Source of the DNA: Mnemiopsis leidyi
Taxonomy: Eukaryota; Ctenophora; Tentaculata; Lobata; Bolinopsidae
Reading direction: 5' to 3'
Assembly (NCBI GenBank): GCA_000226015.1
Contig: JH152834.1
Span: 47,506-70,306 of the forward strand
Length of the DNA stretch: 22,801 nt
Positions 1-18,452 of this stretch are shown in pieces. The notes beneath the pieces are model-generated. The model was not told where the DNA came from, did no database searches, and saw nothing but the letters and a program-made list of their open reading frames with translations. Position 1 is the stretch's first letter. Every line of letters begins with the position of its first letter. The position numbers and the translations under genes were made by a program.

Positions 1-1127
1 CTTCACAGTACTTTTTCAAACAGGCCTTCTTAAAATAGCAAATACAATATATCCACTGGAATGTCCCTTTCCAGCAGTTCCATTACACAGTCCATAGTTT
101 CCAATATATTACTAAGACATGATTTTCAAAACCATGTTGATAAGGACAGATATAATCTTGTCAACGCGCAATGCACCATGCTCGATCAAAACAAAAAAAG
201 TGAAACAATTATTTTTTGCCATGTTCGAAATTCTTAGGGTGCATTTGCAGTAGTGGGTTGATAATGCAGTGGTGTCTACACTAAATTTCTATGGAGTGCC
301 CTTAGGGCCTAAGCCTATGCAATCTTCTTTGGTCGACTCAGCAAAATGATTAGGAAACGTGATGGTGATTGATGGTTAAATGAGGAGAGTCTCCGTAAAA
401 AGATATAGAATCTTTCAGGATCCCCTTCAGTATAACTGTAAAAGCCTGGGTACAGATGTAACAAGATACAAAAATACAAGTAGCAAATATAAATGATATA
501 ATACAGAACAAGCCAACTGTCTTGAATATGTCATTAGGTACAGTGTTTGAATCCTGTCAATTTCCAATTCTAGAGTTTGGGAGGGCACTAAGGTTTCATA
601 CCCATGCAATATGCTTACAATGCATGCATTGGCTGCTACCTCTGATGAAGCCTGCAACACACTCAAAAGGAAAATGCAATTGTATTTTACATCTGATAAT
701 GCTACATTAGGATATGGAGAATTCGCTTTCCCTCACTTACATTTGTGAGCATATAAACTTCGATATAAAACCTTAAACTAACCGATTGAAAAGGCTCTGG
801 TGACAGCAAGACTCTACGGAATAAACTGGAAATGTGTGTTAAGAGATAAATGAGGAGAACAAGCACCTACCTTTTGAAATAATTGAATTGAAATAAAATT
901 TGCAGCACAATTATACAGTATGACATTTAATAATTTAAATTTATAAATATCATATATATATGAGACCAACCAAAGTGCTGCAGGATGCCCTTGTAGCCCT
1001 TTCCACAATTAGACACTGCCAAAACCGGTACTACCCATCCAAAATGTTGAGAAAACATCTTTAAAATGTATTGGTTTATCAGAGATTCATAAAATAAACA
1101 TGTTCAATTTGGTATAGGGTTCTAAAA
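1..1127. other. Upstream non-coding stretch
   Basis: No convincing exon, RNA gene or mobile element was recognised here on either strand; the open frames are short and lack splice or protein signals. It ends just before the signal-peptide exon at 1128, so its last few hundred bases probably hold the promoter and any 5' untranslated region of the I29-domain gene. An AT-rich TATAAAT/ATATAT patch near 940-961 is not diagnostic. Confidence 0.4.
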
Positions 1128-2823
1128 ATGAAGAACCTGACAGCAGTGACAGGATTTCTGATTATCTTGACTTTAAGGGCCATGCCTGTTGACCTCTCAT
1201 CAGTTAGTCGTTCAATCTTATTTTTTGACCTTTGATTTGACAAAGACTGTTCAATGATTTAATTTGAGGTGCATAGAATTCCTAGGTTCATGCAATAGCC
1301 ATGTAAAAAACCTTCCTTGTGTTTTGCAAATTTTATTATCGTTTCAGGACAGTAAAAAACTGGACCAAGTCATTCTACCGGCAATTGCAGATGAAGGGAT
1401 GGTCAACCCAATAGACTGCCTTGATGTGGATATATATGCTGACACATTAAATCTTCAGAATATTAAGGAAGAAAGTTAGCCATAAATCTACCTTCTTTTA
1501 CTTGTTCTTTCATTTTTAAAACTTTTCTACTAGCTTTTCAATAGACTGTTTACATGGTATGATTAGACCATGGATGATAAATATCAGGATACTGTTCAGT
1601 AAGAAAGTTAATTTAGATTTAACTGTTTTTCAGGTGATTACCTTTGTGCTTACATCGCCTTTCAAGCAAACAAGGAACAAAACAATGTAAGTCAAATGTT
1701 TGTGTGTCATTCATTTAGGTTTATAACTTATCTTTATGTGTTTGCATTAAGTTTGCATCGAACTCTATTCTTATTTTTAATCTAAAAATATTGATCCAAC
1801 TTTGATTACTTTAGGGAGTTGGACTATACAGCAGTAAGGAGGAAGCTGATTACAGATATGTCTGTTTCAAGAAAAGTATTGATCGTGTAAACACAATCAA
1901 CAGTTTCCTTGTAGACACGATCAACAGTGGAAATTATGGCTGGGAAGCAGGTATATTGTAAAGCAAGTGTTATGTGATTAATTGGACTGTATAATGTCAG
2001 AATAGAATATTGCACGGTGAATCATATAAAACGTTCACTTAAGAAAAATAGAAATAATATATATATTTTGTTTATCTAATTAATTGAAAAACATCCAAGC
2101 ACCATAAAATTTCTTAAAATGGCAGTTTTTCATTTAGTTATTGATATGAGTATGAACTATTGCTGTGAAGTGTAACCATTTTCACCCTTTGCAGGAGTCA
2201 ACTTCTTCAGTGATATGACACCATTTGAAACCTCCAGATACCTTGGTTTTGGCAGGCTACCAAACATAAACATGCCAGACAACTGCGTCGATCCAATACC
2301 TGATTCGGATCCTATAACACTTGAACCATGGATCACAAAAGCCTCATCAGCTCCCAGGACCACCCCAGCAACAACATCCACAACTTCTGGAGGTAATCTT
2401 CTTCGTCTCATGGAGCGACCACTGCAATAGAAGAAAAATAGATGGTCTCACTTTGGCCACATGTTGGTTGTCAACAACCTAGCTTCACATGGTCAGGCCT
2501 CTACTTATCACGCATAATAAATCTTTAAAAAAATCATAAAACGTCCATAAAACTCGTTTGTTTTTTTTGCAAAATGTTTGTAAATTTTTTCTTTATCACA
2601 CCTTAAAAGTCTACAGTTGATTTAAAAGCAACAATTGCATAATTTTAATTATTATAATTTTAACTCCAGGTATAATTTTATATTTTTTATCTATTTTTGC
2701 TAGTCGATTTTGTAATTACAATTAAATTTTTACAGTTTAAAACAATGGCTTTTTTTCTATGAAAAATGTGATTGCCATTTAAATTGATTTTTTTAATTTA
2801 TTTTTATTTTTATAGGATTTTGA
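1128..2823 (+). CDS. Secreted stand-alone cathepsin-propeptide (I29) inhibitor-like protein, six exons
   Basis: The spliced model (exons 1128-1202, 1348-1474, 1634-1686, 1815-1950, 2195-2392, 2816-2823) is in frame throughout and gives 198 residues. Residues 1-20 or so (MKNLTAVTGFLIILTL) form a signal peptide, so the protein should enter the secretory pathway. Residues about 69-142 match an Inhibitor_I29 domain, the prosegment that blocks cathepsin L-like cysteine proteases. The ERFNIN motif is present with exact spacing as E95, R99, F103, S106 (usually N), V110 (usually I), N114. The GxNxFxD motif follows at G131-D137 (GVNFFSD). No protease catalytic domain follows: a Pro/Thr/Ser-rich tail (about 178-196) ends at a stop, with a polyadenylation signal 60 bases on. 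By family knowledge (CTLA-2, crammer-type inhibitors) the likely role is inhibition of cysteine cathepsins. It could instead be a cathepsin gene that lost its catalytic exons. Confidence 0.82.
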
Positions 2824-2883
2824 AGGGGAAAACTAGAATTTCATTAAAAGATGATTACTATGTTTTACTTGTACAATCTTTCT

Positions 2884-2889
2884 AATAAA
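2884..2889 (+). terminator. Polyadenylation signal AATAAA
   Basis: A canonical AATAAA lies 60 bases after the stop codon of the I29-domain gene and is followed by T- and GT-rich sequence (TTGTTTTCGTG), a typical downstream element. It supports the gene ending here rather than continuing into a protease domain. Confidence 0.7.
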
Positions 2890-3154
2890 GTTGTTTTCGT
2901 GAACTCTTGTTTCCTTGCCTTCTAATTTAAAACTTAAGTGATCATTCACCTTTCTAGCTGATACAAAATTAGCTCAATTCTATAATGTAAATCCATTCAC
3001 AGCAACCATTTGGTCCTGTCAGAATTTACTGTTTTGCTCAAGCAGCAAGCCACACCCCGTATCCAGATGTTTGAGCAATTCATGATCCTGTTTATGTAAC
3101 ATTAATACTCGAGTACTCTTCTTGCTTAACCGGAATCTAACATCAAAGGCAGGC

Positions 3155-3813
3155 ATGTTGTCAAGGATTTCCAGGTCCTTGCAGACAGTTGGTTCAAGAT
3201 GCATCAGTACTTCCCAGCCTCAACTCGCCCAGAAAGTTGCTGTACGAGATGCGCTTAACATGGCCATGGACGAGGCAATCACCCAGGACGAGAATGTATT
3301 CCTGATGGGTGAGGAGGTGGCGCAGTATGATGGCGCGTACAAAGTAACACGGGGGTTGTGGAGAAAACACGGAGACAAGAGGGTCATAGACATGCCTATC
3401 ACTGAGGTGCTTGTTTGTTGTTAACAAAGTTTGGCTTCTCTTTGTGATTTTCTATCGATGTGATCGGAAAAACAACTTGTTGAGTTATTATTAAGGTAGA
3501 AGGGAGTGTTAAAAAGTTTAAAGCGTCTAATCTTAGTCTTTTTCAGATGGGATTTGCTGGTTTTGCAGTTGGCGCTGGACTGGTATGTCAACTAGACAGT
3601 TTAACACTTTTTTGTATATTTACAAGACGAATTCCGATGATCTGAATAAAAATACATTCAGCTTATCATGTTGCTGTGTCTCATTTTAATTGGTGCTGTT
3701 TTCAGAACGGTTTGAGGCCTATCTGCGAGTTCATGACATTCAACTTCGCCCTCCAAGCTATAGATCACATCGTCAACTCTGCAGCTAAAGCGCACTACAT
3801 GTCTGCTGGAGTG
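3155..3813 (+). CDS. PDHB: Pyruvate dehydrogenase E1 component subunit beta, mitochondrial; 5' part only
   Basis: Three exons (3155-3406, 3549-3584, 3706-3813) join in phase 0 to give 132 residues. E1 beta pairs with E1 alpha in the thiamine-diphosphate heterotetramer that decarboxylates pyruvate in the mitochondrial matrix. The ATG at 3155 starts an arginine/serine-rich, acid-poor leader ([10 protein letters not shown]), typical of a mitochondrial targeting peptide; the open frame extends upstream but without an earlier in-frame ATG. Family blocks are clear: [13 protein letters not shown], the cofactor-region motif [25 protein letters not shown], then across the introns [11 protein letters not shown] and [21 protein letters not shown]. 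The last residues ([10 protein letters not shown]) stop at a GT donor. Human E1 beta is about 359 residues, so roughly the last 60 percent is missing; the expected VPIVFRGPNG-type exon was not seen downstream. A 5' gene fragment, a very long intron or an assembly break are all possible. Confidence 0.88.
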
Positions 3814-4737
3814 GTCAGTATCTAGGTTTCTAGTTGTATAAAACGGTAGTTGGGGGGTCAAAAATCGTGTTTAGCACGTTATAGCGTTGCTTAAACTTCA
3901 TTTGTTCTCATCGGTCAATCACTGTCAATTGTCACGTGATATGGAATACATATAGGAATATAGCGTTCCTCATTCATATTTAACTAACATCAGCTCTGGT
4001 CGCCTCTTGCTAAATCTAAGTAACTATGCTATATAGTGATTTTCATGTTCAAAGACTTTATCTTTAATTGTTGAACCCAAGAACACAGTTTATTTGCTTT
4101 TATTCAAACCGATAATTGTTCTTGTTGTTGGCAAATAGCCAACACACTTAATCTCGCTAATCACCTACCTACCATCTACATAGTACACATATTTGTTAAA
4201 ATCTAAATACCGCTGACACAAATCTGGACTATGTCCAGTAGGCACAATCAGCCGTGTCAAAATGTATTGTATCGTGTTACATGTTATATAATATATGTTT
4301 TATTGTAACGTGTTATGAGAGTATTCTGATACAGTGTACAATAGTGTATACAGGAAATACATTATGTTGAGCTATTTCTGAGTGGGTTGTCGCATGTTTG
4401 ATTAAGATTATGTAAGGTACATATATCTCACATTGTATCAAACTAGGTAGCTGCCTAACTAGGTAGCTGCTAAAGTTCTCGATAAAAAGTTGTGAAAATA
4501 ACCAATAAATAATGAAAAAAAGTATCCGTATTGTAGGTGACAAGTTGTTACACAGAAATGTTTAATGAAGTAGAACTTGATAGTTCTGGAGAAAAATGTG
4601 AATACAATATGACAAGAAATATGCAAAATATATTATACTATATATAGTACTGCTGTTATGTGCTTGTGCGGCGTGCGCATGTAACACATTCTGATGAATG
4701 CACATCTTTATTATTTCAAAATTCCTCAATTCGCTTA
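3814..4737. other. Non-coding stretch after the PDHB exons
   Basis: Read on both strands for the remaining PDHB exons (thiamine-binding continuation and the transketolase C-terminal domain) and none was seen. A short duplicated stretch near 4444-4471 repeats CTAGGTAGCTGC. The rest is AT-rich with no recognisable feature, and it abuts the terminal-inverted-repeat element starting at 4738. Confidence 0.4.
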
Positions 4738-5759
4738 CCTTACAAGACATTTTTGTGGCGGACCAATTTGCGACGACCGAAATTTTGGCGGTCCGAAAAT
4801 ATGGCGAAATTGAACAAAAACCGTCACATTTCGGACGTCATAGAAAATAAGGGTATTTTTCATCATTTTGTTTTCTGGCACAAAGGAAATTCAAAATTTT
4901 CTAAAAATCTGTAAAATCATGTTGAAACAAAATGAAACTTATAAATCGATTTCTTCATCTTCCGCTAAGGCTCAACTCTTTTAGTTTCACACTGTTCTCT
5001 AGTGTACTCCCGGGAGTAAGATTCTCGGATAAGCTGCTTCATCTTGTACACGATGTTTCCGAGGCCTTTGAAAGTAAGTTTCAACTTGACTGCCAATCCA
5101 CAAGAGGGTATAGGGGAACGACGGTGTCTGCTATCCTCAACAACTTCATTACTTTCCCCACCGTGGCACATGAAATAGTGACAATATTTATTAACTTCTA
5201 ACGGAATATTTCCGAGGGTTACCAACTGTGGGGCAAGCAAACCTCTCCCGTCCTTTATCCGCTTCACGGCCCACGCATACCGATCATGTTGAAGAGACAC
5301 ATCGTTAGTTTCCCGATGGATAGTAACCTTTGACTTGAGTAATAAGATGATTGCTGATTAGTGCTGATTTTAGTATCTCAATATAAAATCTAAATTTTAC
5401 TCTACTGATCAATGACAGTATATCTGCATCACATGACTTATTGAGTTTGGTATTAAATTGTTTATCTTGACTTAGTCTCTTACATGACGTTTATGTTAGC
5501 AAATAACTGTAATTTATTGTAAATTTAAAACGTATTACTTGACATTCAATTCATCGTGGAATCTTTTGTTTATTTGTCCCACCATCATATCACTTACTTT
5601 TCAAAAACAAAATAAATCGATGATGCCACAATTATTCGAATAAGCTAAAAATAATGCGACGGATTCTATTACGACGACCGAAATTTTGGCGGTCCGAAAA
5701 TATGGCGAGATTTCGGGAAAACCGTCGCATTTCGTACGTTATAAAAATGTCTTGTAAGG
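4738..5759. mobile_element. TA-flanked terminal-inverted-repeat DNA element, about 1.0 kb
   Basis: The left end (4738-4756, CCTTACAAGACATTTTTGT) and the reverse complement of the right end (5741-5759) match at 18 of 19 bases. Both ends are flanked by TA (4736-4737 and 5760-5761), the target duplication of Tc1/mariner-like elements. Inside each end lies a directly repeated subterminal block of about 70 bases (4772-4842 and 5671-5740) sharing GACCGAAATTTTGGCGG. No DDE transposase was recognised, so it is probably a non-autonomous derivative. The minus-strand interior holds a decayed HIRAN-like coding region. Confidence 0.75.
4965..5358 (-). pseudogene. HIRAN-like coding remnant inside the TIR element
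   Basis: The minus strand stays open from about 5358 down to 4965, with no convincing start codon. The translation reads VTIHRETNDVSLQHDRYAWAV, then LGNIPLEVNKYCHYFMCHGG (separated by a short linker) and RRSPIPSCGLAVKLKLTF. This resembles the HIRAN-like fold found in repetitive animal ORFs, where a REP.N..DRYAVAV strand is followed by VGHVPREISR..., a GG turn and a PQGGLEVPC...F strand. HIRAN proper binds DNA ends in SNF2-type proteins; a role in this element is unknown. The assignment is from memory of the motif order and not from a search. The frame is short and likely degenerate. Confidence 0.45.
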
Positions 5760-7160
5760 TATACTGTACTTTACAGTTTTACAGATCATGGGTCGTTGCT
5801 TGCGGTAGCTGGCTCTTAATTCTCTTACACTCATATTGTTACTGCTACCTCACTCTTAACCTCAATCTCACATTTAACAGAACAAGTGCACCATTGCTCT
5901 ATTCATGTAGTTGTGCATGAATAGCCGTCAGATGATCGTATTGTTTGAAGAAGCACAATGAGGGATTATGTAAACTTTCATAGGAATCCTGGACAGTTAG
6001 TCCCCGGCATGTATGGTGTCACGTGAGCAATATTTCTCACGTGATAGCTACAATACGATGTTATTGGTGGGATTAGGGTGCATTAGGTTACGAGGTTTGA
6101 ATAAAGGATTGTCTGTTAATCCGAGAGATATTGTTATGGTATATTTACTAAATGTTGTGTCCTACAGGAACAGATCGTTGTCATTAAAATTTTACCCTGG
6201 TTGTGTGGCTGCTTGGATTTGTAGTCGCTGTCGGAGAACTTTACTGGAGAAACAGCTCTTGGGCCATACTTATCCATAATATAAGCATATTTTTTCAAAT
6301 GGACTACAACAAAATTAATAGTTGCGAATTGATTTTTGGGTGACCAAATGGAATAGATACTGATAGTAACCTCGCTTGAACTTTTCCGCTTGAAAATCGC
6401 TCTAGTTGAACATTTTTGAGACAGCTGACCGTAGTTGACCGTTTTGAGACAGCTCCAAAAGTGTGTAACTTACTCGGTGGTTGGGTAATTTCACACGTTA
6501 ATATATACTTCCACACATCGTAGAGAGTATTATGCCATTATGCTCTCCATCACCTTCCTGAATTCAGGAAATCCCTAAAAACTGCCAGTTCCTCTAGAAC
6601 CTCTACAAATACCTAGTGCCATCACCCTCCTTTACATTCGCAGACTAGTCTCGAATATTTGAAAGCACAGCAACCGTTTTACTTTTAGAACTGTCTTGCA
6701 TGTTAAACCCTCAGAAAACCCTTCTCATTATCGTTTTTCCTCACAGCTCTTGGAATACCTTTTGGCACATTTTTGCCAGTATTACTCTATAACGGTGACT
6801 ATACATGTTCCCGGTAGATTTATAGTAACTATTTTGTTTCTTTTCGTTATGAATATTTTGTTTCCTCTTCGCAAGTCTGTACAGCGTTAAGTGAGTTTAA
6901 TTTTGAGCTTTATTCATTTTTTTAACACGTTGTAATTTAAACTTTTTTTGCGTCGTTGACATTATTATTGATGACTTATTCTTGCATATAAGCCGCGACG
7001 GAAGTGTTAATGCTTTCTCCGACCATTAATGTTTAATTTCTGTTTAAAATCATCGTAAAACATTTTTTAATTTCTTCTGATTGAGCTGAAAAAGCCCAGA
7101 ACCCGAAAACATTTCCTTCTATCCGAAAATTGCACCTTCTTCCCGGAAGAAAAGTTAGTG
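5760..7160. other. Non-coding stretch between repeat elements
   Basis: No gene was recognised. A perfect inverted repeat at 6019-6044 (TCACGTGAG, eight-base spacer, CTCACGTGA) places two CACGTG E-box palindromes as a hairpin. The remaining short frames show no family motifs. Confidence 0.35.
6019..6044. repeat. Perfect 9-bp inverted repeat with two CACGTG boxes
   Basis: TCACGTGAG and CTCACGTGA flank CAATATTT. Each arm contains the bHLH E-box CACGTG. It may be a chance hairpin; no adjacent gene gives it a role. Confidence 0.5.
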
Positions 7161-7167
7161 TTTTTGA

Positions 7168-8394
7168 GTAACTGGGCCGACTGTCGGGGTGTACAGGACC
7201 ATGTCGACCCTAAATTTCGCGTGGAATCGTTAGGTGTTGGTTTGGAGTAGAAATTCAGGAAGCTGAGCCGTTGAAAGCGATATGTTTGACCATGCTGATA
7301 ACGTAGAATACTAGAATCGTTTCGTCATCGTTCTGGAGCCGGAGGAGGCTCTCTTGAAATGTATTAAGTAACCTAAATTCTGAAATGTTACAGGATCAAT
7401 ATCTTCGGGAAAACTTTCTTAGACGCGATATGCAAGGCCAAGCTGTTCTCAAATTTCGTGTGCAATCCTTTATCAGTGACGAGCCAAAATGTGCTCAAGT
7501 CTTCAAGGAGGATACATAAAAACAAAATATATTGGTCCTTGCCATCCAAATTCCAAAATGACTAAATTTCTCTCCTTCCAAAATGAATAAATTTCTCTAC
7601 TTCCAAAATGAATAAATTTCTCTCCTTCGAATCCTTTCGTCCGAATCCCACTGTGTACACTAACGTATTGACGTATAGTTCGACCACACCAGTGCGGCGA
7701 CCTATGCAATGCCTACATGGGTTCGATATGAGGCTCTGTCCCGCCTTGACGTGTGCAGTTTGTGTGCCTAGGTATATTTCAGCAAGTTGCCTAGATGAAC
7801 TCGCCTTATTTTATGAACCAAGGTCCAAAATCACGAAGGTTTATTTAAAAAAATGACAGCTTATCCCACCCCGCCTTTTAAGTGATATATGAATATTTGT
7901 TAAGTGAATGGAACACTCCACTCACTTGATCTAATGAGGATCTAATTTAGTAGGACGGGTTACTGAGTAAGCATTTAACAGAAATGTATCATGAATAAAT
8001 GGCAAGTTCGAGTTACACGTAATAACGGGCATTAGAAGAGGTGTAGTTTTGTTTTATTCCTCCTACTGACTATATAGTTATTTATTTATCTCTCTGTATT
8101 TGTGTTTAATTACTTAGTCAGTGATACTCGTCCTGCTAAGCCATCGTATATCAAAACGTTCTTGTTGAATCAAGCGTGGGAACCGTTCATTCAGACATTC
8201 ATCTAAAAATTATTCTGAAGATCACACCGTCAAGAACTTCGCTTTCAACGGCTCAGCTTCCTGAATTTACTGCGCCTTAGACATTATGGATTCACAAATT
8301 TGCTTTAAGGAAGCCTCTGAGGGCTCCGAAATCAAGATTCTACGAAATTTTGAATCAACATGGTCAAGTAAATCTCGACAGTCGGCCCAGTTAC
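7168..8394. repeat. Diverged inverted-repeat structure, arms about 110-155 bp
   Basis: Two perfect blocks occur in inverted orientation: a 19-mer at 7168-7186 (AACTGGGCCGACTGTCG core) against 8376-8394, and a 30-mer at 7251-7280 (core AGGAAGCTGAGCCGTTGAA) against 8239-8268. Between the blocks the arms remain alignable but diverged, with extra sequence in the right arm. The arms are separated by about 960 bases. A related motif (CAAATTTCG near 7450, compare 7210) suggests a further partial copy. It may be a folded-back or nested copy of an unclassified repeat; no transposase was recognised. Confidence 0.6.
7551..7625. repeat. 25-bp minisatellite, three copies
   Basis: Three tandem units of 25 bases (core CCAAAATGAATAAATTTCTC) occupy 7551-7575, 7576-7600 and 7601-7625 with only one or two differences. 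It lies between the arms of the larger inverted repeat. Confidence 0.85.
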
Positions 8395-8810
8395 CCAGAA
8401 ACACAAATTTGTTTTGGTTTTAGGGAGATGTCTCAAAACCATTACGAGGCAATCTAATTTACAACGAACTGCCTCAAATTTAAGACACTTCCTTACTTTA
8501 CCATTAAAAATTAAAATCACCCGTCAAAACAAATTGAGACTCTTCCCCACGAATACCGTTCTGTATTATATGCCCGAGACTGGAGACAGTGCATAATTTT
8601 ACTTTTAAATTCAGAGAAAAAACTATTATTGGGGAGGGGAACAAATATTGACCGATGAGGAGCTAGAAAACAGTGCTTTCTAGCTTCTGATTGGTTAAAG
8701 TTTGTACTCCCCAAAATACCTTTCTCTATAGCATCTCACAAATTCTATTCATGGCACAGATATAATAGCTTACTCATAGTAATATTGTTCATTTAAGTGA
8801 CGCGATTCTC
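8395..8810. other. Upstream region of the mosaic receptor gene
   Basis: No coding exon was recognised. The final stretch before the ATG at 8811 should hold the promoter and 5' untranslated region of the receptor. A TATAATAG at 8761-8768 is a weak TATA-like candidate about 50 bases upstream of the ATG. Confidence 0.3.
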
Positions 8811-17097
<8,287 letters not shown>

Positions 17098-17172
17098 CCC
17101 AACAGCAACTTTAAAGTGCACCCAATCGAGCTGAGCTACAAGCTTTCTTCACCGCAACTATGAACAAAAATA

Positions 17173-17432
17173 TCGTTGTTGATAATTAGAATTAGATGAA
17201 CTCGTTAATATTTTCAAAATGCTTTTGAATTTCTTTAACATCTTAACCATCCATCTGTTATTGGGATTTTGAAAAGGGATTTGTTGACCTTTTAACAAAT
17301 AAACAACAAATCGTTGTAGATTTAAATAAGATTGTTGATGAACTCGTTTATATTTTCAAAATGCTTTTGAATTTCTTTAACATCTTAACCATCCATCTCT
17401 TATTTGGGATTTTGAAAAGGGATTTGTTAACC
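17173..17432. repeat. Tandem duplication of about 142 bp downstream of the receptor stop
   Basis: Copy 1 (17173-17290) and copy 2 (17311-17432) share GATGAACTCG, ATATTTTCAAAATGC, TTTAACATCTTAACCATCC and GGGATTTGTT with few differences. The offset drifts from 138 to 143 bases. The duplication lies in the probable 3' untranslated region. Confidence 0.85.
17298..17303 (+). terminator. Candidate polyadenylation signal of the receptor gene
   Basis: The first AATAAA after the stop codon (201 bases on). Further AATAAA hexamers near 17685 and 17872 mean the actual end is uncertain. Confidence 0.4.
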
Positions 17433-18279
17433 AGATTAATTGCTGTTTTGAGCTATTTACTTTATAGTTTTCGTTATAACAATTAGTCGCTACCAAGTTG
17501 GGCCATTCAATACTCGGATATTTCCTGTATTCTTACAAATTGTTGGCAATATCTAACACAAAAATTATAAGTTTTATTTGCTTTGTGCTAAATTGTTTCC
17601 CGATAATTTCCTAGTTACGAAAAATATCACCTTTATTTGTTATTTGTATTTCGTGCCTATCATAAGGTACATATTTCGAATTCAAATAAAGCGGGACTCG
17701 GCAGCCCACAGATCAAGGCTTTTTTTGCTATTTCCCATAAGAACATGGATCAATGCAAGTATTTCCTTCTAGATATCTATTATCAATATATGGGGGTGTA
17801 AGGAGAAGCTTGCCTTATGAAGCACTCTAATTTTGGTATTTTGAGATCTAAAACATGCGACATTATTCCGAATAAAAAGTAAAAATACACGCTCAAAGCG
17901 CATCATTCGAACTGGAACTTCTGCTATTACCTGATCTGGTCAAACACCCTGAAAAGTTGAAGCAAAACGGACAAAATAATTTGAAAATACGCTGCTTTAA
18001 AGTTTTAGCCATTTGAAGCGTTTTGTACGTGCAAACTTTGCACGCTTGCAGCACGTGCAAATTACGCCAGTATACGATAAAACTTTGTAGCGCGCCTACA
18101 GAACAACAACCATGTCAAATTTTAAGGTCCTGAAAAAGAATATTAATGGGAACCAGAGGGAAAGGATGAAGATGGAGGCGCGAAGAAATTAACAACTCAA
18201 AATTAATGTGTTTCAGCTAGTCATTAATTTAATAAAAACGCGTATATAAAACGCGTGTACGAAAAAAATTAAATCTTAC
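17433..18279. other. Gap between receptor and LRP-family gene
   Basis: No further YWTD exon of the minus-strand gene was found here, though one is expected next. A perfect 17-base palindrome CGTGCAAACTTTGCACG sits at 18028-18044, with a second CACGTGCAAA just after it. A 26-codon plus-strand frame at 18112-18192 has no family match. Confidence 0.4.
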
Positions 18280-18452
18280 CCCTGAGACTCTGTGCGATTC
18301 AGTAGAGACCCAGTACCACATCTCTTTTCGGTAGTCGTAGTCAATGATGTTGCTGTAAGTAGTCTCGAACAAGATAGACATCCGTGTACCGTTCAGATCT
18401 GTCTTCCTCATCTCCAGAATGTTGCTAAACACGATGTACGGTTCCACCTCGT
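18280..18452 (-). CDS. LRP-like exon: first part of a YWTD beta-propeller
   Basis: Phase 1-0 exon of about 57 residues. Reads [19 protein letters not shown], a typical first blade (P.LLFSN...IR..DL.G), followed by [16 protein letters not shown], matching the ALDYD...YWTD strand. Only about one of six blades is present before the exon ends. Confidence 0.78.

Noticed and set aside
3122..3154. Upstream extension of the PDHB frame
   Set aside because: It starts with TTG and has no ATG; the ATG at 3155 gives a good mitochondrial leader of usual length.
4932..5201. Plus-strand 89-codon frame inside the TIR element
   Set aside because: It is the shadow of the minus-strand HIRAN-like frame, which has recognisable motifs.
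8500..8600. Minus-strand FVLTGDFNF resembling the GDFN motif of LINE endonucleases
   Set aside because: Only this short motif fits; a stop follows at once and no other endonuclease or reverse-transcriptase block is seen nearby.
18112..18192. 26-codon basic frame starting MSNFKVLKKN
   Set aside because: Too short, with no splice continuation or family match.
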